64,000 bases of DNA from Kutzneria viridogrisea. GTDB taxonomy: Bacteria; Actinomycetota; Actinomycetes; Mycobacteriales; Pseudonocardiaceae. Below, piece after piece: positions 16,297 through 22,872 of the stretch (position 1 is its first letter; each line of letters starts with the position of its first letter). Made by a program: the position numbers and the translations under genes. The notes under the pieces were generated by a model. That model made no database searches, was not told where the DNA came from, and saw nothing but the letters and a program-made list of their open reading frames with translations. The stretch spans positions 1-64,000 of the forward strand of contig JACJID010000004.1 in the NCBI GenBank assembly GCA_014138725.1. The letters are read 5' to 3'.

Positions 16297-17517
16297 ATGA
16301 CGACGCGGTCGACGGCGCAGAGCTGGACCCTGGACATCGCGCTTGCGGTTGGCGGCTTCGACGCGCTGCACCCTGAGGCCAGGGGCACGCTGGAGCAGCT
16401 CGGGCACGACCACACCGACTTCGAGAAGGTCTTCGCACTGGTCAGGAGCGGGGCGATGCTGCCGAAGGCCTGGGCAACGGTGGCCGCCCAGGCCCAGCAG
16501 CGGGCCGAACACCACGAGGCCAACGGCTTCCGCGGGACCGCGGCCGACCTGTACCAGCGGGCCGCGGTGATGTGGGGCCGCGCCCAGTACTCCTTCTTCG
16601 ACGCCGCCGACCCGCGCAAGGCCGCGTTCCGCGCGCGGACCGACCACTGCGTGGCCAAGCTCGGCGAACTGCGCGAGGGCCTGGTGCGCCGCGTGGTCCT
16701 CGACTTCGAGGGCGGCCACGTCCACGGGCTGCTGCACCTGCCCGCCGGACAGGTGCGCGAGGCGCCCGCGGTGATCCTCGGGCCCGGCATGGACATGATC
16801 AAGGAGGACTACCTCTACGCCGCCGAGCGGTACTACACCTCGCGCGGGGTGGTGGCCCTGTCCATCGAGGGGCCCGGGCAGGGCGAGACCCGCGCGGGCG
16901 GGCTCACCGTGGACCTGACCAACTACGAGCGCGCGATCAGCCGGTTCATCGACCACCTCGTGGAACTGCCCGAGGTGGACCCGGACCGGATCGGCATGTT
17001 CGGCATCAGCATGAGCGGGTACTGGGGCAGCAGGGCCGCGGCGACCGACCCCCGGCTGGCCGCGCTGGCCGCCTTCGAGGCCGTCACCGGGGACTTCGAG
17101 ACGATCTTCGAGCGGGCCCAGCCCAGCTTCAAGCAGAACTACATGTACATGGCGGGCTACACCGACGAGGCCGCCTTCGACCGCGAGCTGGTGGCCCACC
17201 TGCCGCTGGGCGAGCTGGTCGGCCGCATCGGCTGCCCGGTGCTCTACGGCATCGGGGAGTTCGACGAGCTCACCCAGCTGCCGCAGGCGCTGGCCAACTT
17301 CGAGCTGGTGCGCGCCCCCAAGGAACTGCGCGTCTACGAGAACGAGTTCCACCCGCTGGGCGGGGTGGCGGCCGAGGTCTTCGGTTTCGGCGCCGAGTGG
17401 GTGCGGCTGGCGCTGGACGGGGCGTTCGCGGAGCCCGGCCGCGATGTGCGGCACTACCTGCACCGGGACGGCCGGGTCAGCGCGGGCACCGGCGAACCCA
17501 CCTGGTGGGCCGCCTGA
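16297..17517 (+). CDS. Alpha/beta hydrolase, FrsA/2,6-dihydropseudooxynicotine-hydrolase type
   Basis: 406 residues. An N-terminal helical region (1-130) precedes the hydrolase core: the strand VVLDFEGGHVHGLLHLP, oxyanion-side ILGPGMDMIKEDY, and the nucleophile elbow GISMSG with Ser238 (residue +2 is Ser rather than the usual Gly). The acid (GEFDELTQ) and the His (ENEFHPLGG) follow. Related enzymes cleave C-C or ester bonds in pyridine and polyketide-like substrates. Transcribed from the promoter at 16230 under likely MarR control, which suggests an inducible detoxification role; substrate unknown. Confidence 0.82.
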   Translation: MTTRSTAQSWTLDIALAVGGFDALHPEARGTLEQLGHDHTDFEKVFALVRSGAMLPKAWATVAAQAQQRAEHHEANGFRGTAADLYQRAAVMWGRAQYSFFDAADPRKAAFRARTDHCVAKLGELREGLVRRVVLDFEGGHVHGLLHLPAGQVREAPAVILGPGMDMIKEDYLYAAERYYTSRGVVALSIEGPGQGETRAGGLTVDLTNYERAISRFIDHLVELPEVDPDRIGMFGISMSGYWGSRAAATDPRLAALAAFEAVTGDFETIFERAQPSFKQNYMYMAGYTDEAAFDRELVAHLPLGELVGRIGCPVLYGIGEFDELTQLPQALANFELVRAPKELRVYENEFHPLGGVAAEVFGFGAEWVRLALDGAFAEPGRDVRHYLHRDGRVSAGTGEPTWWAA

Positions 17518-17530
17518 GGACTCCGGGACC

Positions 17531-17559
17531 GGGTCGGCCGCGCAGCACGCGGCCGACCC
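17531..17559. terminator. Bidirectional hairpin terminator
   Basis: GGGTCGGCCGCG pairs with CGCGGCCGACCC, a perfect 12-bp stem with a 5-nt loop. It lies midway between the convergent stops of the hydrolase and the M4 protease and can serve both strands. Confidence 0.7.
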
Positions 17560-17574
17560 CGCGGAGCCTCGAAC

Positions 17575-18999
17575 CTACTGGGCGTCCTGGTCAAGCTGGG
17601 TGGCCTTCACCGCGTTGGCGACCTGGGCGCAGTCGTCGGCGGTGATGCCCGCGGTGCCGTTCTGGGCCAGCGCGGAACAGGAGGAGTTCAGCGCGTTGCC
17701 CACGTCGTGGAAGGTCGCGCTGGGGGTCAGCGTGTTCTCCACGCCCCACCACACCTGCACGGCCTTGTCCGCGCCGAGCCCGCGCACGGTCTGCCCGTTG
17801 AAGGTGTCCCCGTCGGTGATCAGGTAGTCGGCCTTGTTCACCACGCCGTCGTTGATGTGCACGTCGGGGTTGTTGGTGTCCCAGCCGGGGCCGTTGACCA
17901 TGTCGGGCTGGTTGGTCGAGCGCGGGTCCTTCATGTTGCGGATGACGCCCAGCGAGGTGCCAGCGCCCAGGTTCCAGCGGTTGTCCCCCGCGCTGTTCGG
18001 GTCGTTCGCGCTGAGCGCGATGAACTTGCCGAACACGTCGGACAGACCCTCGTTGATCGAGTCCGCCTGGCCGCCCTGCAGGCCCGAAGTGTGCTGGGTG
18101 ACCCCGTGGGTCAGCTCGTGCCCGGTGACGTCGTCGGTGGTGACGCCCTCACCGAAGGCCATCTGCTCGCCGTCCCAGAACGCGTTGAGGTACGGGCACT
18201 GCTCGCCCTGCACGCAGATCCGCACGGTGCCGCGCAGAGCGGTGCCCGTCCCGTCGCCGTAGTCGGCGCCGACCAGCGAGGTGAGGTCGACCCCCACCGC
18301 CTTGGCGTAGAAGTTCTGGGCGTCGCCGAAGAAGTTGTAGACGTTGTTGACGTCGGTGACCGAGGACTCGCCGCCGCCCTCGCCACGGGTCACCGAGAAC
18401 GCGCCGCCACCGCAGCGCACCGACTCGGTGCTGCCGGAGACGGTCGCGCGTGCGGCGTCGCACACATCGCGGTTGACCGCCTCGTGGATGTCCGACCAGG
18501 AGGCGAGCACCTGCCTGGTGTCCGCCTTGACGACCTCGGTCCACTTGTCGTCCAGCCGGGGTCCGTGCACGAGGACCTGGTAGGTGGGCACGGCGACCGA
18601 GGCCCCCTTGGCGCCGCCGAGGGTGGCGTCGTACCAGTAGGCCCGCGGTGCGCCAGCGGTCAGCTTCGCGGCCGGGATGCCGCTGCGGTGGGCCACCTCG
18701 GCCACTGCCGCGGCGGTGACGCCCTCGCTGCTCGCGGGGAACTGCCCGCTGGTGGTCTTGGTGGTCTTGCCGTGCGTGGCCAGCACGTGCCCGTTGCGGT
18801 CCAGGGTGGTCACGACCTGGCCGCCGAAGACCGGCACCCCGGCGATGGTCTGCTGGTAACGCACGACGCTGCCGAAGGGCATGGCCCGTGAGGCGAGGTG
18901 CTGCATGGCGGGTGCCGCCAGCGCGGGACTGGCGGTCGCGATCGCGGTCGCCGCCAGCGCGACGGCCGCCGCACCGGTGATGACTCGGTTTCTGGACAC
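17575..18999 (-). CDS. Secreted M4 (thermolysin) family metalloprotease
   Basis: 474 residues. A Sec signal peptide (1-28, ending SPALA) is followed by a FTP/PepSY-type propeptide to about residue 175 and the M4 catalytic domain. The zinc motif is H294-E-L-T-H298 in DVTGHELTHGVTQ, with the third ligand E317 in SINEGLSDVFG. It should mature outside the cell and cut at hydrophobic residues. The GTG at 18999 follows GGAGG by 8 bases; a start at 19059 would put charged residues ahead of the signal peptide. A small inverted repeat lies upstream at 19028-19044. Confidence 0.92.
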   Translation of the reverse strand: MSRNRVITGAAAVALAATAIATASPALAAPAMQHLASRAMPFGSVVRYQQTIAGVPVFGGQVVTTLDRNGHVLATHGKTTKTTSGQFPASSEGVTAAAVAEVAHRSGIPAAKLTAGAPRAYWYDATLGGAKGASVAVPTYQVLVHGPRLDDKWTEVVKADTRQVLASWSDIHEAVNRDVCDAARATVSGSTESVRCGGGAFSVTRGEGGGESSVTDVNNVYNFFGDAQNFYAKAVGVDLTSLVGADYGDGTGTALRGTVRICVQGEQCPYLNAFWDGEQMAFGEGVTTDDVTGHELTHGVTQHTSGLQGGQADSINEGLSDVFGKFIALSANDPNSAGDNRWNLGAGTSLGVIRNMKDPRSTNQPDMVNGPGWDTNNPDVHINDGVVNKADYLITDGDTFNGQTVRGLGADKAVQVWWGVENTLTPSATFHDVGNALNSSCSALAQNGTAGITADDCAQVANAVKATQLDQDAQ

Positions 19000-19027
19000 T
19001 TCGCATACCTCCGCAGGGATCGGCGTC

Positions 19028-19044
19028 ACTCGAAGTGATCGAGT
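19028..19044 (-). promoter_or_regulatory. Inverted repeat upstream of M4 protease
   Basis: ACTCGA and TCGAGT flank the 5-base spacer AGTGA, 29 bp upstream of the protease start. It could be an operator; the regulator is unknown. Confidence 0.35.
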
Positions 19045-19183
19045 GCGAATTCTGCTCACGTCCCGCTGCGGTCAACACCATGCGGAAGTAGGGAGAAATC
19101 CGCCAAAACGCCTGTCGCGCCACGCTCAGGACACCGAGGACGTGCCGCGATCCCTGCCCGAATTCCTCGTCACACCAAGGTGG

Positions 19184-19957
19184 TCAGAGCGCCGCCGCGC
19201 GGGAGATCGCGCGGGCGACGGCCACGACGGCCGGGATGTGGGTCGCCGGTGCCACCTGCTCGGAGCCGGTGATCACCGACACCGCGGCGATCGTGTTCTT
19301 CCGCCGGTCCACGACCGGTGCGGCCACGGAGGTCAGCGACACGCCCCGCTTGCGCCGCGAGGACACCGCGAACCGATTGCGCCGGACCGCGGCCAGCCTG
19401 GCGCGCAACTCGGCGCCCGTACCGTTGAGGTTCTCCTCGTCAGCGGACCAGTCCACCGCGAGCACCTCCTCCTGCACCCGCTTGGGCGCGAAGGCCAGCA
19501 GGACCAGCCCGTTTCCCGTGGAGTGCAAAGGCATTCGGCCGCCGACCCGGTAGCCCACCCGGTGCGCACCCCGCGCGGACAGCCGCTCCACGAGAACGGC
19601 CGCCACCCCCTCGCGTACGGACAGCAGCACGTGCTGCCCCGTCGCGTGCAGTAGATCCTCCATGTACGGCAAGGCGTTCTCGCGCAGACCGTGCCCTCGC
19701 GGCGCGAGCGAGGCGATCTCCAGCAGCCGCAACCCGATCGTGTAGTCACCCGACTCGGCCTGCTCCAGCGCACCCAGCTCCACCAGCTTGCGGGCCAGGC
19801 GCAACGCGGTCGGCTTGGGCAGCCCGGCCAACTCGCTCAGCGCGGCGAGCGACAGAGTGGGCCGGTCCGGTGAGAAGCAGCCGAGCAGCCGGAAAGCGCG
19901 GTCCAGCACGGGTTCGCCCCGCGCGGGCCGACCACCACGTGCTCGCCGCTCGGTCAC
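19184..19957 (-). CDS. IclR-family transcriptional regulator
   Basis: 257 residues from the GTG at 19957, which follows GGAGG by 5 bases; the TTG at 19981 is less likely. The N-terminal winged helix LSLAALSELAGLPKPTALRLARKLVELG is followed by the IclR effector domain (about 80-250) with GHGLRENALPYMEDLL and the MPLHSTGNGLVLLAF ligand pocket. It is divergent from the amidohydrolase-NTF2 pair, with only 60 bp between start codons, so these genes are its likely targets and their substrate its likely effector. Confidence 0.88.
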   Translation of the reverse strand: MTERRARGGRPARGEPVLDRAFRLLGCFSPDRPTLSLAALSELAGLPKPTALRLARKLVELGALEQAESGDYTIGLRLLEIASLAPRGHGLRENALPYMEDLLHATGQHVLLSVREGVAAVLVERLSARGAHRVGYRVGGRMPLHSTGNGLVLLAFAPKRVQEEVLAVDWSADEENLNGTGAELRARLAAVRRNRFAVSSRRKRGVSLTSVAAPVVDRRKNTIAAVSVITGSEQVAPATHIPAVVAVARAISRAAAL

Positions 19958-20017
19958 ACCGACCTCCGTCGTTCCACTCAATGAAACGGGGGCTGGCCGA
20001 CGGTCCAGGCCTGCCCA

Positions 20018-21130
20018 ATGATGTGCGTCGTGACCATTATGGACGGATCAGCACAGGTGGGCAGGACCGTTCTGCACAACGTCCGCGTCTTCGACGGGAC
20101 CGGACTGCGCTCCCCCGGCACGGTTGTCATCGAGGCGGGCCTGATCGGCTCCGGCGACGCCACCGGCGCCCGGGTCCTCGACGGTGCGGGCGGCGTGCTG
20201 CTGCCCGGGCTGATCGACGCGCACCTGCACCTGGCGGGCGGTCGGCAGGACCTGGTGCGGCTCAGGGAGTTCGGCGTGACCACCGCGCTGGACATGGCCT
20301 GCGCGCCGCCGGAGTTCGTGCGCTCGCTGCGCGGACTGCCCGGCCTGCCCGCAGTCCGCAGCGCGGGCACGCCCGCCATCGCACCCGGCAGCCCGCACTC
20401 GCACATCCCGCTGGTGGGACAGTTGGGCATCCTGCGGGGCGCGCAGGAGGCAGCGCGGTTCGTGGCCGAGCGGGTGGCCGAGGGTTCCGACTACCTCAAG
20501 ATCGTGATCAACACCCCGGCGCCCAGCCACGAGCAGGCCACCCTGAACGCGCTCGTCGCGGCGGCCCACGCGCACGGCAGGCCGACCGTCGCGCACGTCA
20601 CCTCCTGTGCCGCCGTGGAGGAGGCACTGCTTGCCGGGGTGGACATCCTCACGCACGTGCCGCTGGACCGGGCACTGACCGAGGACCTCACCGCACGGGT
20701 GCTCGCGGGCGGCCAGTTCGTCGTGCCGACACTGTCCATGATGGAGGGTGTCATCGCGCAGTCGGCTCCGCCCGGGGCCAGCTACGAGGCGGCCCGCGCC
20801 AGTGTGCGGCGGCTGCACCGGGCCGGGGTCCCGGTCATCGCGGGCACCGACGCCAACGCCTCACCCGGTGTACCCGCGGCGATCAGCCACGGCGACAGCC
20901 TGCACCGCGAACTGGAACTGCTCGTCGACGCCGGTCTGAGCACAGTGGACGCTCTGCGCTCCGCGACCTCCTTGCCCGCCAAGCACTTCGGGCTCACCGA
21001 CCGCGGAGTGATCGAGCCGGGCCGCCGGGCCGACCTCGTGCTGGTCGAGGGCGACCCGCTCAGCGACATCACCGCCACCCGGTCGATCCGGGCCGTGTGG
21101 TGCGGCGGGGTCGAGCACATCCCCGGCTGA
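20018..21130 (+). CDS. Metal-dependent amidohydrolase (imidazolonepropionase-like)
   Basis: 370 residues. The composite amidohydrolase layout is clear: a small N-terminal beta domain (TVLHNVRVFDGTG), the HxH metal site in LLPGLIDAHLHLAGG, a distal His pair (VAHVTSC and ILTHVPLDRA) and the catalytic Asp in VIAGTDANASPG, then the C-terminal beta strands EPGRRADLVLVEGDPL. It should hydrolyse a cyclic amide or related bond. The start is uncertain: ATGs at 20018, 20021 and 20039 and a GTG at 20030 are all in frame and none has a strong ribosome site. Divergent from the IclR gene. Confidence 0.88.
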   Translation: MMCVVTIMDGSAQVGRTVLHNVRVFDGTGLRSPGTVVIEAGLIGSGDATGARVLDGAGGVLLPGLIDAHLHLAGGRQDLVRLREFGVTTALDMACAPPEFVRSLRGLPGLPAVRSAGTPAIAPGSPHSHIPLVGQLGILRGAQEAARFVAERVAEGSDYLKIVINTPAPSHEQATLNALVAAAHAHGRPTVAHVTSCAAVEEALLAGVDILTHVPLDRALTEDLTARVLAGGQFVVPTLSMMEGVIAQSAPPGASYEAARASVRRLHRAGVPVIAGTDANASPGVPAAISHGDSLHRELELLVDAGLSTVDALRSATSLPAKHFGLTDRGVIEPGRRADLVLVEGDPLSDITATRSIRAVWCGGVEHIPG

Positions 21131-21155
21131 CCACCGACAAGGGAGAATGACCGCC

Positions 21156-21737
21156 GTGAGCGACATCTCGGACGTGACCCAGCTGGTCCTGCACGAACGA
21201 CAGGGCCGTGACCGGGGCTGGTGGCAGCAGATGCGGGACTGCTTCGCCGCCGACTCGACCGTGCGGCTGAGCTGGTTCCGCGGCAGCGGCGCCGAGTTCG
21301 CCGCCGAGTCGGAGAAGATGGCGGCTCGCGGGGACAACGCCAGGCACCGGCTCGGGCCGCCGGTCGTCGACGTGCACGGGGACCGCGCGCTGGTCGAACT
21401 GCCCGCCGCGATCGAGCTGCGCACCGAACTGGACGGGGTCGAGGTCGACCTCACCTCGTACGCCAGGCTGGTCTACCGGGTACGGCGGCACGAGGGCCGC
21501 TGGCTGATCGTCTCGCTCGACCCGGTCTACGAACGCGACGTGCTGCTGCCCAGCGTGCCGGGCACCGCGCTGGCGATCGACCCCGCGGCGCTCGCCGCCC
21601 ACCGGCCCGTCTACCGGCTGCTGGCCCACGTGCTCGGCTCGCGCGGCTACCCCGTCGGCGGGGACCTGTACGGGGAGGACCGGCCCGAGCAGGTCGCGCG
21701 GTTCTACCGCGAGGCCCACGACTGGCTGCGGGCCTGA
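21156..21737 (+). CDS. NTF2/SnoaL-like protein
   Basis: 193 residues with a SnoaL_4-like cone fold: an N-terminal helix (QLVLHERQGRDRGWWQQMRDCFAADSTV), then RLSWFRGSGAEFAAESEKM and antiparallel strands around ALVELPAAIELRTELDGVEVDLTSYARLVYR. Such proteins act as small isomerases, hydratases or dehydratases. I prefer the GTG at 21156 with GGGAGA 9 bases upstream; the ATG at 21147 abuts the ribosome site. It starts 25 bp after the amidohydrolase stop, so the two form an operon, probably acting on the same compound. Confidence 0.8.
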   Translation: MSDISDVTQLVLHERQGRDRGWWQQMRDCFAADSTVRLSWFRGSGAEFAAESEKMAARGDNARHRLGPPVVDVHGDRALVELPAAIELRTELDGVEVDLTSYARLVYRVRRHEGRWLIVSLDPVYERDVLLPSVPGTALAIDPAALAAHRPVYRLLAHVLGSRGYPVGGDLYGEDRPEQVARFYREAHDWLRA

Positions 21738-21761
21738 CCGAACCGGCGCGGGTGCCCGTGC

Positions 21762-21776
21762 CGGACGGCCCGTCCG
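21762..21776. terminator. Short hairpin between convergent genes
   Basis: CGGACG-GCC-CGTCCG lies immediately before the convergent stop of the phosphatidyltransferase gene. The stem is only 6 bp, so it is a weak terminator at best. Confidence 0.35.
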
Positions 21777-21778
21777 CG

Positions 21779-22369
21779 CTAGCCGGTGCGTCGCCGCAGC
21801 GCGGACACGGTCTGCACCACGTAGAGCACGCCCGACCACACGTGCATGCCCCCGCCCCAGGCGGCGAACCCGTAGGCGATCGGCGCGGCGATCATCGCGG
21901 CGGTGGACTCGCCCTGGGCGAGCAGCAGCAGCGGCAGCGCGTAGAGCAGGCAGAAGGTGGCCGCCTTGCCCAGGTAGATGACCTCGGGCGGGGAGTAGCC
22001 CGCACGGCGCAGCAGGGGCAGGCAGCAGGCCACGGCCACATCGCGCAGGGCGATGGCCACGACGAACCACCAGGGCAGGATGCCGCGCACCACGAAGGCG
22101 AAGGCGGTGGCCAGGATGTAGAGGCGGTCGGCGGCGGGGTCCAGCATGGCCCCGAACCGGCTGGCCTGGTTGAGCCAGCGGGCGAGCTTGCCGTCCAGCC
22201 AGTCGGTGAAGGCGGCCACGGCGAGCACGACGATCGCCAGCACGTCCTCGTGCGGGCCCAGCAGCAGCCACAGGAACAGCGGCACACCCGCCAGCCGCAG
22301 CAGGCTCAACGCGTTGGGCACGGTCAGCACACGATCGGAACGCTCCGGTGCCTGACCTGCCGAAACCAC
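21779..22369 (-). CDS. CDP-alcohol phosphatidyltransferase family membrane protein
   Basis: 196 residues with about six hydrophobic segments. The family signature D-G-x2-A-R-x8-G-x3-D-x3-D is complete in TDWLDGKLARWLNQASRFGAMLDPAADR (near residues 63-90). Members transfer a phosphatidyl group from CDP-diacylglycerol to an alcohol such as glycerol-3-phosphate, inositol or another phospholipid (PgsA, PIS, cardiolipin synthase types). The acceptor cannot be assigned. The GTG start follows GGGAGG by 6 bases. A strong hairpin sits just upstream at 22394-22433, so the gene may have its own promoter downstream of that structure. Confidence 0.88.
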   Translation of the reverse strand: MVSAGQAPERSDRVLTVPNALSLLRLAGVPLFLWLLLGPHEDVLAIVVLAVAAFTDWLDGKLARWLNQASRFGAMLDPAADRLYILATAFAFVVRGILPWWFVVAIALRDVAVACCLPLLRRAGYSPPEVIYLGKAATFCLLYALPLLLLAQGESTAAMIAAPIAYGFAAWGGGMHVWSGVLYVVQTVSALRRRTG

Positions 22370-22393
22370 CGAGAGCCTCCCTGAAAATCCGAA

Positions 22394-22433
22394 CCCGACC
22401 CGTGTGGGGTCCAAGCCTGCCACACGGGTCGGG
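22394..22433 (-). terminator. Perfect 14-bp hairpin upstream of phosphatidyltransferase gene
   Basis: CCCGACCCGTGTGG (22394-22407) pairs with CCACACGGGTCGGG (22420-22433) around a 12-nt loop. On the minus strand it follows the small gene at 22459 and ends 24 bp before the GTG of the phosphatidyltransferase. It is probably the terminator of the small gene; a leader attenuator is the alternative. Confidence 0.55.
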
Positions 22434-22443
22434 GAACTCAGGG

Positions 22444-22463
22444 GCTGACCCGCTGGGGTCAGC
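22444..22463 (-). terminator. Hairpin overlapping the stop codon of the small gene
   Basis: GCTGACC pairs with GGTCAGC over a 6-nt loop. The structure covers the stop codon at 22459-22461 and precedes the larger hairpin at 22394-22433, giving a two-hairpin terminator region. Confidence 0.4.
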
Positions 22464-22659
22464 GGGAGGAGGACCAGCCGCGCAGCTGAAGCTCGGCGCC
22501 GGTGAACCAGCGGGCACGGCCGCGGTCGTCCATGCCGACCCAGCGCGCCCTGCCGTGGGCGCCTTCGAGCACGTAGGCGTGCCCGAGGCTCCACACCACG
22601 CTGCACGGGGCGGTGGGCAGGGACTTCGGCTTACTGTCGGCCTCGACCATGACGCTCAT
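22459..22659 (-). CDS. Small hypothetical protein (66 aa)
   Basis: The protein reads MSVMVEADSKPKSLP and ends ELQLRGWSSSR, with a central segment of short strands (HAYVLEGAHGRARWVGMDD). GGAGGA lies 11 bases upstream of the ATG and two hairpins follow the stop, so it looks like a genuine monocistronic gene. No signal peptide, membrane segment or Cys motif is present. Family and function are not recognised. Confidence 0.55.
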   Translation of the reverse strand: MSVMVEADSKPKSLPTAPCSVVWSLGHAYVLEGAHGRARWVGMDDRGRARWFTGAELQLRGWSSSR

Positions 22660-22872
22660 CTGCTACCGATTCCTCCATCAGGGGGCCCGCCCAGGACGTC
22701 GTCCCGGTGATCCATCGCGGTGACCCGTGGTGATGATTCTGGCCGCCGCGAGGCGTGGAATGGGGCGTCCGCGGCCCTCCCGCGCCTACCGGAGCCATTG
22801 CGTCGCCCAACTGCGATCCACGTCACGTGATCATTTCGCGTCGGCTGAGCACGGCCTGCCGTTCGGCGCAGA

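Noticed and set aside
22823-22830. TCACGTGA palindrome downstream of the SARP gene
   Set aside because: Only 8 bp and placed after a stop codon, not in front of a gene start; expected by chance at this length.
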